Shown here: positions 1-9,005 of the stretch, in pieces
How the letters are laid out: the number at the start of each line of letters is the position of its first letter
Position numbering within the stretch: the first letter of the stretch is position 1
Origin: Trebonia sp963811335
GTDB lineage: Bacteria; Actinomycetota; Actinomycetes; Streptosporangiales; Streptosporangiaceae
Length of the DNA stretch: 64,000 nucleotides
Direction: 5' to 3'
Assembly (NCBI GenBank): GCA_963811335.1
Contig: CAWERB010000003.1
Location: 87,973-151,972, forward strand
The notes under the pieces: model-generated
Told to the model about the DNA's origin: nothing
The model's input: the letters and a program-made list of their open reading frames with translations, nothing else
The model's database searches: none
Translations under genes and position numbers: made by a program

Positions 1-315
1 CACCAGGACCGCGCCGTCGACCTGCGCCGCGCCGGTGATCATGTTCTTCACGTAGTCGGCGTGGCCCGGCATGTCGACGTGCGCGTAATGCCTGGCCGCG
101 GTCTCGTACTCGACGTGCGCGATGTTGATGGTGATGCCACGCGCGGCCTCCTCCGGTGCGCGGTCGATCTGCCCGAACGGCACGTAGCTGCCCATGCCGC
201 GGTCCGCGAGGACCTTCGTGATGGCGGCGGTGAGCGTGGTCTTCCCGTGGTCCACGTGCCCCATCGTGCCGATGTTGAGGTGCGGCTTGTCGCGGACGTA
301 CGCCTGCTTGGTCAT
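1..315 (-). CDS. tuf: Elongation factor Tu, Tuf3-like, N-terminal part (cut by window edge)
   Basis: Translation GTPase that delivers aminoacyl-tRNA to the ribosome. The first 105 residues are present and the rest lies beyond the window start. The start is the ATG at 315. Seen: P-loop GHVDHGKT at residues 19-26, the switch I region ending RGITINIAHVEY near residues 59-70, and G3 motif DMPGH at 81-85. Most bacterial EF-Tu proteins have Cys in DCPGH; Met here matches the diverged second EF-Tu (Tuf3) of Streptomyces. This suggests a paralogue rather than the main str-operon copy. No rpsG or fusA is visible upstream, which agrees with a stand-alone tuf. Confidence 0.95.
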   Translation of the reverse strand, partial: MTKQAYVRDKPHLNIGTMGHVDHGKTTLTAAITKVLADRGMGSYVPFGQIDRAPEEAARGITINIAHVEYETAARHYAHVDMPGHADYVKNMITGAAQVDGAVLV

Positions 316-710
316 GACTGAATTGCTCCTGGTTCCTCCTGCTGGACTCGCTGACCCGCGCGCGCATGTGGCACCGCGCGATGCGCCACCCTTCCCCGCC
401 GGGTCAAGGGAAGCGAACGGGAAAGGGTCAGCGTCGCGCGCCGTCAAGAGCCGACGCCGACGGCCGACGACGACAGTGCCGGCGAGGACAGTGCCGGCGA
501 AGACAGTGCCGGCGAAGAACAGGAGCGACGAGGACAGCAGTGCCAGGGCAGCCGTCAGCGCCGCGCGGGTGAGCGCGCGGAGAGCGGAGACGGCGAACCG
601 GAACACGACAGCAAGCGTGCGGCACCAGCGGTGCGGCCCGCAACGGATTTAGGAGCCCGGGTCCGGCCGGTGAGCCAGCTGGGCCAACTGGTCAGGGCCG
701 GTCCGCGAAA
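316..710. other. Intergenic region upstream of tuf
   Basis: About 395 bases with no convincing gene. It must hold the tuf promoter and leader on the minus strand, but I cannot assign -10/-35 boxes. It contains a three-copy 15-bp tandem repeat, listed separately. Open frames here are GC-rich shadows. Confidence 0.5.
472..516. repeat. 15-bp tandem repeat, three copies
   Basis: Unit GACAGTGCCGGCGAR repeats three times without a break (472-486, 487-501, 502-516); only the last base of copy 1 differs. It lies in the leader region of the minus-strand tuf gene. A partial fourth unit is visible on the left edge. Confidence 0.85.
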
Positions 711-1139
711 TTAACGCCGATCAAGCAGGCGTTCCAGCGCCGCGATATCTGGCTGGTCCTTCTCGCGGTTCATCTGACGCTTGAAATAAAGCACGTGACG
801 CAAGTTAACAAACGGCAGCCCGCCGATAATATCGGCTTGCGCGATTTGCTCAGCGACAGACGGTTGCCCCGCCTCCCCGGGCTCGTCGGATGAGCCTAGA
901 CCGATAACCTCGATGTCCGGTGAGATGCGGATTACTGTGACACCGTGCTTCTCAGTAGCCGGATACGCGTCGGCCAGCTCATCCCAGAGGTCATTGTCAA
1001 CGATAAGGTCGATGTCGCCGATTTCCCTGATCTCACGCACGCCGAGCGGGCCGCTCGAAGTGATCGCGTATCGCCCGAGAGGCAGGTTGAGATCCCTTAC
1101 AAGCTGGAATTTCGCGTCGTTCTCAGGATATTTTGACAC
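711..1139 (-). CDS. Nucleotidyltransferase-like hypothetical protein
   Basis: About 142 residues from a GTG at 1139; upstream in-frame starts exist but code for low-complexity sequence. The N-terminal half holds a glycine-containing stretch (SSGPLGVREI) followed by GDIDLIVDN. This resembles the G-S and DxD catalytic core of minimal nucleotidyltransferases. The C-terminus (NLRHVLYFKRQMNREKD) looks like the helical end of such NTase-fold proteins. GC is lower than in its neighbours, suggesting transfer. No HEPN partner is adjacent. Function is unproven; it could be an orphan antitoxin-type NTase. Confidence 0.6.
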   Translation of the reverse strand: MSKYPENDAKFQLVRDLNLPLGRYAITSSGPLGVREIREIGDIDLIVDNDLWDELADAYPATEKHGVTVIRISPDIEVIGLGSSDEPGEAGQPSVAEQIAQADIIGGLPFVNLRHVLYFKRQMNREKDQPDIAALERLLDRR

Positions 1140-1330
1140 ACTCGGATCATAGCCCTCGGCGGCGCTGCGGCGGTCCGGCCCGGCAGGCAAAGGGTCTTGC
1201 CGGCGGCCCGCCCGCCCCACTCGGCGTGTACCGGAGCACTAGAAGTGAGAAATGTGAATAAGTCCTGACTGGCGAGGCTCTGCCCTATATGCCGATGCGG
1301 GGTGACCGCGTTACGCTTTGGTACGTTTTG

Positions 1331-1891
1331 GTGATCGGGGGTGCTGGCAATGACAGGACCGACGGGCCCGGCCGCGGCGGGCGGCGGCCGCTCAGGGCAG
1401 GCCACGCTGATCGAGACCAAGTGATCGAGACCCTGAAGAACGCGTTCGTCCATGGCCGGCTGACCAAGGACGAGCTGGACGCGCGGGCCGGCCAGGCGCT
1501 GACCGCGCGGACCCGGGCCGAGTTGGCCGCGCTCACCGCCGACCTTCCGGCCAGCCCGCAGGCGGCCCCGTCGGCCCAGTCACCTGCCCGGCCGCCAGGC
1601 CACGCTGGCTGGCTGCTGGCCACGGCCGCCGCCGGGTCGGGCGCCTGCCTGGCCGCCGCGTCCGGCCTCGTCCTGTTCGCCGTCGACTTCCTCGACCCGC
1701 ATGGCCTCGGCAATCCCGGTCATCCGTGGAGCGCCGTGTGCGCGAGCTTCGCGTTTGTCCTGCTTATCTTGGCGCTGTTCATCGCGGTGCTCGGAACGGC
1801 CGCCGCAGTGGAGCAGCGGCGCCTTCGCGGGCAGCTGCCGCCCGCGAAAGGACGCGGCCAGCGGCTGAGCCCACGTGGCGGGCTCAGCTAG
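1331..1891 (+). CDS. DUF1707 domain membrane protein
   Basis: The N-terminal region matches DUF1707 (AGHADRDQVIETLKNAF, then GRLTKDELDARAGQAL and AALTADLP), the short acidic helical domain common at the start of actinobacterial membrane proteins. Two hydrophobic segments follow, near residues 95-125 and 135-160, then a basic tail, so it is probably a small integral membrane protein. The start is uncertain. GTG 1331 is in frame, but ATG 1350 has a good GGGGG ribosome site and would join the DUF1707 frame if one base in the G/C run near 1375-1395 were wrong. Role unknown. Confidence 0.7.
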   Translation: MIGGAGNDRTDGPGRGGRRPLRAGHADRDQVIETLKNAFVHGRLTKDELDARAGQALTARTRAELAALTADLPASPQAAPSAQSPARPPGHAGWLLATAAAGSGACLAAASGLVLFAVDFLDPHGLGNPGHPWSAVCASFAFVLLILALFIAVLGTAAAVEQRRLRGQLPPAKGRGQRLSPRGGLS

Positions 1892-1945
1892 CGAAACGGC
1901 CCGCCCGATCCAGCCGGCCGAGCGTTGCGGCGGCGCCCGTGCGGG

Positions 1946-2671
1946 TCAGGACTTGGTGAAGGCGAGCAGCATGAACCGGGGGAAGCGGCCGCCTGGCGGG
2001 AGGTAGGCGTCTGGCCCGTGGGCGTCGGCGAGCGCGGGGACGTCGGCCAGCTTGGTGAGGCGGAGGCCGCCGGCGTGGAACGCGTCGAGGTAGTTCTCCA
2101 GCGTCCGGTGATGGTAGTGGGCCCGGATGCCGATTTCCCACAGGCCCCGGTAGCGGCTGACCGCGCCGGAGTCGAAGTAGTCGGTGACGTGCCGGTCGAT
2201 GACGGCGCTGTAGGGGTTGTTGAGCGCGATCGCGAGCCGCCCGCCGGGCGCGAGCGAAGCGGCGAGGGTAGCGGCGAACCCGCGGTAGTCCCGGACGTCG
2301 TTGAGTACCAGGTAGCACGCCGCGGCATCGAAGGGCCCGGCGGTGCCCGGCAGCGGCAGGCTAAGGTCGGCGACCTGGTAGTCGATGCCGCCGCCGGGGT
2401 CCCTGGCCCGGGCCAGGGCGATCAGGCGCGCCGACCGGTCGATCCCGGTGACGTGCGCGCCGCGGGCGGCCAGCGCCCGGGCGAGGTAGCCCTCTCCGCA
2501 TCCGGCGTCGAGAACCCGGCTGCCCTCGATGTCCCCGAGCAGGTCAAGCAGTGGCAGGAGCAGGCCGAACGGGTCGGCGTCCTGGCCGCCCTGCTCCCGC
2601 CAGGCCACGTAGGTCGCGTACTCGTCCGCATAGTCGTCGTAGTCACCGGGTGCCGGCGTCTCCGCAGTCAT
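1946..2671 (-). CDS. Class I SAM-dependent methyltransferase
   Basis: A complete 241-residue protein. It carries the Rossmann methyltransferase signature: motif I VLDAGCGEGYLARAL near residues 53-67, an acidic residue after beta-2 (GIDRSARLIALAR), motif II/III around ADLSLPLPG, and post-motif GGRLAIALNNP. The substrate cannot be read from sequence; small-molecule methylation is the default for this family (Methyltransf_11/25). It stands alone, transcribed away from the restriction gene. The C-terminus ends RFMLLAFTKS. Confidence 0.9.
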   Translation of the reverse strand: MTAETPAPGDYDDYADEYATYVAWREQGGQDADPFGLLLPLLDLLGDIEGSRVLDAGCGEGYLARALAARGAHVTGIDRSARLIALARARDPGGGIDYQVADLSLPLPGTAGPFDAAACYLVLNDVRDYRGFAATLAASLAPGGRLAIALNNPYSAVIDRHVTDYFDSGAVSRYRGLWEIGIRAHYHHRTLENYLDAFHAGGLRLTKLADVPALADAHGPDAYLPPGGRFPRFMLLAFTKS

Positions 2672-3262
2672 GGCCTGCTGATTCCCAGGACACCTGGACG
2701 GCTACCTTATTCACGGCCCGCTAGCGTCTTACGCCTTCATCGCGTCAATCCTGGCGGCGATAGCGGTACCCATCCTTTCGCCTCGCAGTATGGGCGGGCC
2801 GCCAGCCGAGTGGCCCGCCATCGATGCCACCGCTGGGCATGTTTGTATAGCAGAGGACCACGTTCGGCCTTCTTTGCATACCGGGGCCCATGAGCACGAT
2901 CGATTTGCGGCATTTGTCCAGCCCGCTGCTATGCAAAGCCGCGGATTCGTGGTCCTGGGCTATGCAAAGATCATCCAGGGGAAGGCCGCGCGGACGTGAA
3001 GATCTTTCGTAGTGGCGGGCCCGCGGCGGAAACTCGTGAGGATCTCTACGGTCAGGATCCCTACGGCCAGCTGCGCGGCCGGTCGGGATTCGCGTGCGCG
3101 TCATTGCCGGACGGGGACCATGATGGGTTGCCTGACTGCTCCTCCAGTGTCCGGTGGTGGGGTCTAGGCTCGCCGACGGTGTTGAGCGATCCGGCCTTAT
3201 TCGGTCACTTGTCGCATTAGGCTCGTAGGGCGGATGCGGGCAATGGCCGTCTAGGGGTCGGG
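2672..3262. other. Intergenic region with nested inverted repeats
   Basis: About 590 bases between divergent genes with no credible coding sequence. GC is lower than in the flanks. Its main content is the four-armed inverted repeat described separately at 2841-2969. Promoters for both flanking genes must lie here but cannot be pinned down. Confidence 0.5.
2841..2969. repeat. Nested inverted repeats built on a TATGCAAAG motif
   Basis: Outer arms 2841-2863 and 2947-2969 are imperfect reverse complements of about 23 bp, sharing TATAGC/GCTATG and AGGACCACG/CGTGGTCCT. Inner arms CTTTGCATA (2872-2880) and TATGCAAAG (2930-2938) are perfect. The same TTTGCATA/TATGCAAA word therefore occurs four times, two in each direction. 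It could be a structured RNA, an operator array or a small palindromic mobile repeat. No coding potential was found. Confidence 0.75.
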
Positions 3263-4887
3263 ATGGCGAAGCGGCAGGAGTGGTGGGCGGAGGTTCAGCA
3301 CGAGCGCGCGCGCCAGGTCCGCAACCGATTGCAGCAGTCTCGCGAGTTCCAGCGGGCGCAGGCGCGAGCGCCCCGCGACGCCGCCAAGGCTGAGCGCAGC
3401 AGGCAGCGGCAGGCGGCCGTCGACGAGCGGCAGCGGACCGAGCTCTACATCGAGGATCGCCGGGCCGAGGCGGCGGCCATGGCGGAAGACGCCCGTGCCC
3501 GCTTCGCTGAGCTTGAAGGGCTGCTGCAGGCCGGCCTCTGTGACCGGCCGGCCGTCACCTTCGGCAGTCTCAGGCGCAACGGCGCCTACCCGGTGTTCGA
3601 CGCCGGGCGGCTGGCCGAACCGCTGCCCGCTCCGGTGTGGGAGCACTTCGCCCCCGAGGAGCCGGCCGGGCGAGGCAAGTTCTTCGGCGGCTCGGCCCGT
3701 TATGAGCAGGAGCTCGACAGCGCCCGCGCGGATTACGCCCAGGCCGTCGAGCGGTACACGGCCGCGGAGGCCGACCGGCGTCGGCAGCTTACCCGCGAGC
3801 GCGCCGCCTACGACGCGGCCGTCGCGAAGTACACCGCCGCCGTCACCGCGCACAACGCCGGCGTTGACCAGTTCCAGCGGGACTGCTGGGCCGCCGACCC
3901 CGAGGCCGTCGCGCAGTTCTGCACCCTCGTCCTGGACTCGTCGGCCTATCCGGACGGGTTCCCGCACCAGACACGCACCGTGTACCGGCCAGATCAGCGG
4001 GAAGTCGTCATCGAGTGGGAACTGCCGCCGCCGTCGGTGATCCCGCTGGACCGCGACTACCTGTACCTGGCCACCCGGGATGCCATCGACGCGAGCCCGC
4101 GCACGCAGAAGGAGATCGAGGAGCTCTACCGGGCGGTGATCGCGCAGGTGGCGCTGCGTACCCTCCATGAAATCCTCATCTCCACGCCCGGCGGCGTGAT
4201 CGACCGGGTGACCTTCTACGGCCACGTCTGCGCCGCGGACCCCGCGACCGGCCAGCCGGCCCAGCCGCTGCTGCTGCAAGTGAGTACCGAACGAGAGGCG
4301 TTCACTCCGTACCTGCTCTCCGACCCCGACGCGGTAAACAGCCTCAACCGCCTCAACGCCGTGCTCTCACCGCATCCTTACGACCTGGAGCCGGTACAGC
4401 CCGCCGTGGACTTCGACTCCCTGTCGGCTCGGCCGGCGTCGTCGCCGGGATGGGCGTCGTCGCCGGACCGGACAGCCGCCGTGACCTCCTCGCGATGACC
4501 TCTTACGAGTTCGAGCACCTGGTGCGCCAGATCTTCGAGAAGGCAGGCATGCAGGCCTGGATCACGGAGGGGATCAAGGACGACGGCGTCGACGCGGTCG
4601 CGGCCAGCAGGGACGCGGTGTTCCCCGGCCTGTGCGTCATCCAGGCCAAGCGCTGGCGGGACGCCGTCGGCGCCGAGGAGGTCCGGGCGCTTGCCGGTGT
4701 CATGGAGGACAAGCGCGCCGCCAAGGGGATACTCGTCACCACCTCCTGGGTGACCAGGGACGGCCACGCCTTGGCCGGCCGCCACGGCCGTATCGAGATC
4801 ATGGAGTGCGAGCACGTTAAGTACCTGTGCAAGGAGTACCTGGGGCGGGACGTGCTGCTCAGCCTGCCCAAGCCGCCGCCGCGCTGA
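3263..4887 (+). CDS. Mrr-family restriction endonuclease with long coiled-coil N-terminus (one frameshift)
   Basis: The first frame (3263-4498) encodes a coiled-coil rich region (residues 1-85, many Arg/Gln/Ala), a second helical segment (150-200) and a mixed domain to about residue 385. The frame from 4450 to 4887 gives a Mrr_cat nuclease: MTSYEFEHLVRQIFEKAG, then DDGVDAVA, CVIQAKRW and GILVTTSW. These supply the D...QAK core and nearby motif of PD-(D/E)XK Mrr enzymes that cut modified DNA. Known actinobacterial homologues are single proteins of this order, so the break near 4445-4455 is probably one missing or extra base. Starts at ATG 3263 after a GGGG site. A stand-alone DNA-degrading defence enzyme is the likely role. 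Confidence 0.85.
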
Positions 4888-4926
4888 CGGCTCGGCCGTA
4901 GCGTCCTGGAGGAGGGAGTCGCTGAC

Positions 4927-5616
4927 GTGGACATCGTGCTGGTCGCTGGCTTGTGGCTGGAGGAGTCGGCCTGGGCCGGGGTCGCCGGCCGCCTCGCCGA
5001 GCGCGGCCACCGTCCGGTCCCTGTCGCCCTGCCCGGCCAGGGTGACGGCAACATGTCGGCGACCCTGGCGGACCAGGTGGCCGCTGTGCTCGCCGCCGTC
5101 GACTCGGCCGCGGGCCGGCCGATGGTGGTGGGGCACTCCGCGGCCTGCAGCCTGGCCTGGCTCGCCGTCGACGCCCGCCCGGGCAAGGTGAGCAAGGCTG
5201 CCTTTGTCGGGGGCTGGCCCGCCCCGGATGGCAAGCCGTACTTCGGCGGCCTCCCGGTCAAGGACGGCGCGGTCCCCTTCCCCGGCTGGGATGAGTTCGA
5301 AGGACCCGACTCCGCCGACCTGGACGACGCCGCCAGGCGGGCCTTCGCGGCGGCGGCGGTCCCGGTTCCGGTCGGGGTGACCAGCGGCGTGGTCAGGCTG
5401 GCCGACTCGCGCCGCTACGCCGTCCCGACGGTACTGATCTGCCCGGAGTTCACCCCTGCCCAGGTCAGGGAGCTGATCAGCCAGGGCGAGCTTCCCGAGC
5501 TGGCCAAGATCGAGAACCTCATCCTGGTCGATATCGACAGCGGCCACTGGCCGATGATCACCGAGCCCGCGGAACTCGCCCGCCTCATCGACCAGGCCGC
5601 TGGCTTCAGGCGTTGA
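4927..5616 (+). CDS. Alpha/beta hydrolase
   Basis: 229 residues from GTG 4927 with GGAGGAGGG just upstream. Family features: the N-terminal strand DIVLVAGLWL, nucleophile elbow VVGHSAACS near residues 72-80 with Ser as nucleophile, and the catalytic His in DSGHWPMI near residue 207. It resembles small actinobacterial esterase/lipase-like hydrolases. It sits 39 bp after the restriction gene on the same strand. Its stop overlaps the 3' end of the convergent response regulator gene by 11 bp. Substrate unknown. Confidence 0.88.
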   Translation: MDIVLVAGLWLEESAWAGVAGRLAERGHRPVPVALPGQGDGNMSATLADQVAAVLAAVDSAAGRPMVVGHSAACSLAWLAVDARPGKVSKAAFVGGWPAPDGKPYFGGLPVKDGAVPFPGWDEFEGPDSADLDDAARRAFAAAAVPVPVGVTSGVVRLADSRRYAVPTVLICPEFTPAQVRELISQGELPELAKIENLILVDIDSGHWPMITEPAELARLIDQAAGFRR

Positions 5617-6243
5617 GATAGGTCAGCACCGCGAGGACACGGCGGTTGGCGTCCTCGTCGGGATACAGCCCCAGCTTGGTGAAGATGTTGCCGATGTGCT
5701 TGTTGACCGCCTTCTCGGTGACCACAAGCCGGGAGGCGATGCCGGCATTGCTGTGTCCTTCGGCCATCAGCGCGAGAACCTCACGCTCCCGGGCGGTCAG
5801 CCGGCCCACCTGCTCGTCCCGGTCACGGCGGGCCAGCAGTTGCGACACGACTTCCGGGTCCATGACGCTGCCGCCGCCGGCCACGGTACGCACGGCCTCG
5901 ATGAACCTCAGCACGTCGGAGACGCGGTCCTTCAGCAGGTAACCGAGGCCGCCCGTCCCCGCGGACAGCAGCTCTCTCGCGTAGAGCTGCTCGACGTGCT
6001 GGGACAGGACGAGCACTGCAGGCCAGCCAGCGCGGTGCCCGCCTGGCCCGCTGCCCGCAGTCCCACACCCATGAAGGTGGGCGGCAGGCGCACGTCGACC
6101 GCCGCCACGTCCGGGCGGTGACGGACGAGCCGCGCAGCAACTCCGGCACGCTGTCCGCGGCGGCCACGACCTCCATGTAGTAGGCGGTGAGCTGCCGGAT
6201 CAGGCCGTCCGGAGGGTCAGGTCCTCGCCAAGGACAATCGCAC
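5606..6243 (-). CDS. LuxR/NarL-family response regulator (frameshifted)
   Basis: A two-component DNA-binding partner of the adjacent sensor kinase. The C-terminal 136 residues are clean (5606-6016): HVEQLYARELLSAG, the switch Lys in GYLLKDRV, then a LuxR HTH with LTAREREVLALMAEG and KAVNKHIGNIFTKLGL. The receiver N-terminus is readable only by changing frame: AIVLGEDLTLR, then DGLIRQLTAYYMEVV, then HRPDVAAVDVRLPP with the phosphoacceptor Asp. Shifts fall near 6210, 6125 and 6040. The likely start GTG 6243 overlaps the kinase stop, giving a normal kinase-regulator operon. Confidence 0.85.
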
Positions 6244-7470
6244 GGCAGCTCCATGGTCACGCTGGGTTGGCCCGCCTGCCGGGCTCGTCACGGCGACCGT
6301 ACCGTCAAAGGCATGCAGCCGGCGCTCGATGCCCTGCAGTCCGCCCCCGGCTCGCGGATGCGCGCCGCCCGCGCCGTCATCGCCGACGAGCGCGATCAGC
6401 CTGCCGTGGTCGTTCCAGCTCGACCCAGGCCCGGTTGGCGCCGCTGTGCTTGACCACGTTGGCGAGCACCTCGACGACGGCGAAGTACGCGGCCGACTCG
6501 ACGGGCGCGACGGGGCGGCCAGGTTTTCGATTGCCCTTCAAGCGGGCAGCGGCAGGTTGAGGGCAAGCGCGCGCACGGCCCCGTCCAGACCGCGTTCCGC
6601 CAGTGCCGGCGGGTGGATGCCGCGGACCAGCGTGCGCAGCTCGGACAGCGCCTGGCCGCTGGATTCGCGCGCCTCGGCCAGGAGCGTCAGCGCCAGGTCC
6701 GGGTTGTCCCTGACCATCTGCTCGGCAAAGCCGATGTTCATGCCGACGGCGACCAGCCGGGCCTGCGCCCCGTCGTGCAGGTCGCGTTCGATCCGGCGGA
6801 GTTCTGCCGCCGACGCGTCCACCGCCTCCCAGCGCGACTCGGTCAGCTGGCCTACCCGCGCGGCCATCTCCTTCCGCGTGGGTGCCAGCAGCGACGATGC
6901 GGCAGCGGCGTGCATCTTCAGCAGCCACGGCCCCGCGATGACGCAGGCCGGCAGCGTGCCAAGGAGGAACAGCTGGAGCAGGAAGCCGTGCGGCGCGGCG
7001 TTCGTCGGTCCCACCAGCAATGTCCACCAGTCGCTCGTTACGGTCCACGTGCCGGCGGCGAGCAGGAAGGCGGGCAGCAGCCCGAGCACGACGCTGACCG
7101 GCACGTTGACCAGTGTCCACAGCAGATCCCGCCAGGTCGCCGGATCCCGCAGGACCCACCGGCACCGTCGGAACACCAGGAACAACCGGTTGGCCGGCTT
7201 GGCCGACAACGACCGGTAAGGCGCCGCGATCGTCACCCCCGACCACTCACGCGCCCAGCGGCGCTGCCGGTCGGCCTCCCCGCGCACCGCGAGCAGGCTC
7301 TTCGGCGCGAGCACCACCCCGGCCCCGGCTGGCAGCAGGAGAAGGCACGCCAGGGAAGCGGCGAGCAACGGGAGTCCCGCGATAGCGGTGGCCGCCAGGG
7401 CCATGCCCCGGACGCATGTCCGCGGGGTATGCCGGACAAGTCGCGCAACGGTCTCGCCAACGTCAGCCAT
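6217..7470 (-). CDS. NarL-type sensor histidine kinase (frameshifted)
   Basis: Membrane sensor with four hydrophobic segments in the first 200 residues, then the HisKA_3 box (RRIERDLHDGAQARLVAVGM, phospho-acceptor His) and RGIHPPALAERGLDGAV. The HATPase_c part continues in a second frame (ESAAYFAVVEVLANVVKHSG) and a third (GTVAVTSPAGGPT to the TGA at 6217). Two single-base shifts near 6540 and 6380 explain this. The start ATG 7470 has a strong GGAGG site 5 bases upstream. Position and family pair it with the response regulator at 5606-6243. The stimulus is unknown; cell-envelope stress is common for this class. Confidence 0.87.
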
Positions 7471-7612
7471 CGCTACCTCCGCACCCTGGGCGCCGCTTCT
7501 ATTGTGGGCGCTGCCGGCGGCCGGACTCAGTGGTGCTAAGTCCACCTTCGATGGCGGGTTTTTCTGGCCCGGCGCGCTGGCTTGCCGGTCGGGCGGCACC
7601 CGTGAGCCGGGA

Positions 7613-7915
7613 TCAGTAGCGTTGGTTCTCGCGGCGTTCCTTGCGGCGCCGGTGCCGGCGTATCACGCCAAGGCCCAGCCAGGCCAGCGCCCCGAATACC
7701 GCGATCACGATCGTATAGACCCATAGCGGCCAGATGAAGTGCCAGAACAGGAAGCGTATCTTGATGCGCATCCGGTTCTGGATGATGAAGTCGAGCAGTA
7801 CCGCCAGGCCGACGAGCGAGGTGATCATCCCGCCGCTGCGCCGGCGGCCTGACTGCCGCGCTTGCCGCGGTTCGCCTTGCTGTGCCGTCACGCTGTCAGG
7901 ATCTGGCCGCGGCAC
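7613..7915 (-). CDS. LapA-domain small membrane protein
   Basis: 100 residues with a basic N-terminus, a hydrophobic helix starting GGMITSLVGLAVLLDFI, a short NRMRIKIRFLFWHF linker and a second helix (VYTIVIAVFGALAWL). It ends in a highly basic tail (RRHRRRKERREN). This is the layout of LapA (DUF1049) proteins, whose actinobacterial members are uncharacterised inner-membrane proteins. It is not obviously in an operon: the flanking kinase is upstream on the same strand across a 140-base gap. Confidence 0.75.
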   Translation of the reverse strand: MPRPDPDSVTAQQGEPRQARQSGRRRSGGMITSLVGLAVLLDFIIQNRMRIKIRFLFWHFIWPLWVYTIVIAVFGALAWLGLGVIRRHRRRKERRENQRY

Positions 7916-8078
7916 CGGCGGCGCATCACCCGCCGTGGGTGGTAGCCGGCGCTGACGGCGTATCTCGCCCGCCCCTAGGCAGATCGGTTAGGCGCGGGCA
8001 AACCAGTGTGCAAGAATGCATTCGTCTCCTGGCCGCCGACGCAGGGACCCGAGCCGGCCGTCTGCATTGGAGCGGTTG

Positions 8079-8980
8079 ATGGACAACGAGGGGCCGGATA
8101 GCGACCAGCTATTGTCCGGCCTGGAAGGCTCCGCAGGCGACTCGGCCGTGCTGCGCATGCGGCTCGGCACCGAGCTGCGGCGCCTTCGCGAGGCCGCGGG
8201 CATCACGCCTGACCGGGCCGGCTTCGAAATCCGCGCGTCCCGGTCCAAGATCAGCCGGCTGGAGAACGGCAGGGTCAAGCTCAAGAGCCGTGATGTCACC
8301 GACCTGCTCGTCTTGTACGGCGTGACCGACGAGGCCGTGCGGTCGAAGTTCCTCGCGCTGGTCATACGGTCCAACGTGCCGGACTGGTGGGGGGAGTACA
8401 ACGACATCCTGCCCGGCTGGTTCGAGAACTACCTCGGGCTTGAGGCCGCCGCGGCGACCATCCGCAGTTCGAGGTCCAGTTCGTGAACGGGCTGTTCCAG
8501 ACGGCGGATTACGCGCGGGCCGTCACCGGCCTCGGGCGCAAGAACGCGCAGGAAGACGAGATCGAGCGCTGGGTCAAGCTGCGCCTCAAGCGCCAGGAAC
8601 TGCTCACCAGGCCGGATCCGCCCAACGTCTGGTCGGTCATGGACGAGGCAGTGCTGCGCCGTCCGGTCGGCGGTGCCGCGGTCATGCGCGCCCAGTACCG
8701 GCACCTCATCGAGATAGCCAAACTTCCGCACGTGACGCTCCAGGTCATCCCGTTCGCCCGGGGCGCGCACGCCGGCGAGAGCGGGTCGTTCACCGTGCTG
8801 CGGTTCGAGGAACGGGACCTGCCCGACATCGTCTACCTTGAGCAGCTCACCGGGGCCTTCTACCTGGAGCAGCGCTCGGACGTCGAGCGCTACCTCGAGG
8901 TCGTCGACGAGATCAGCGGCCAAGCGCTGACCCCGGACGAGACGACGGAGCTCATCGAGCAGGCCGCCCGCGAGACCTGA
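8079..8980 (+). CDS. XRE-family regulator with DUF5753 domain (one frameshift)
   Basis: The N-terminal helix-turn-helix (LGTELRRLREAAGITPDRAG, then SRSKISRLENGRVKL) is followed after the frame change near 8465 by the DUF5753 sensor domain (NGLFQTADYARAVTG, VLRRPVGGAAVMRAQ, VTLQVIPFARGAH, YLEQLTGAFYLE). The second frame runs 8483-8980 and ends KxxxIEQAARET. ATG 8079 follows GGAG by 8 bases. Many actinobacteria carry tens of such genes, usually next to a small target gene. Here the DUF574 methyltransferase starts 25 bp downstream, so the pair is probably co-transcribed. Confidence 0.9.
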
Positions 8981-9005
8981 CCAGACCCCAGAGAAAGGCT
9001 CATCG

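Noticed and set aside
470..520. 15-bp repeats as a small CRISPR or iteron array
   Set aside because: The three copies are directly adjacent with no spacers and too few for iterons.
630..690. Possible tRNA-like sequence with GGCCC/GGGCC ends
   Set aside because: Too short for a cloverleaf; no D arm or T-loop consensus could be drawn on either strand.
2745..3104. Minus-strand open frame of about 119 codons
   Set aside because: Its sequence follows the inverted repeats and has no family features; judged non-coding.
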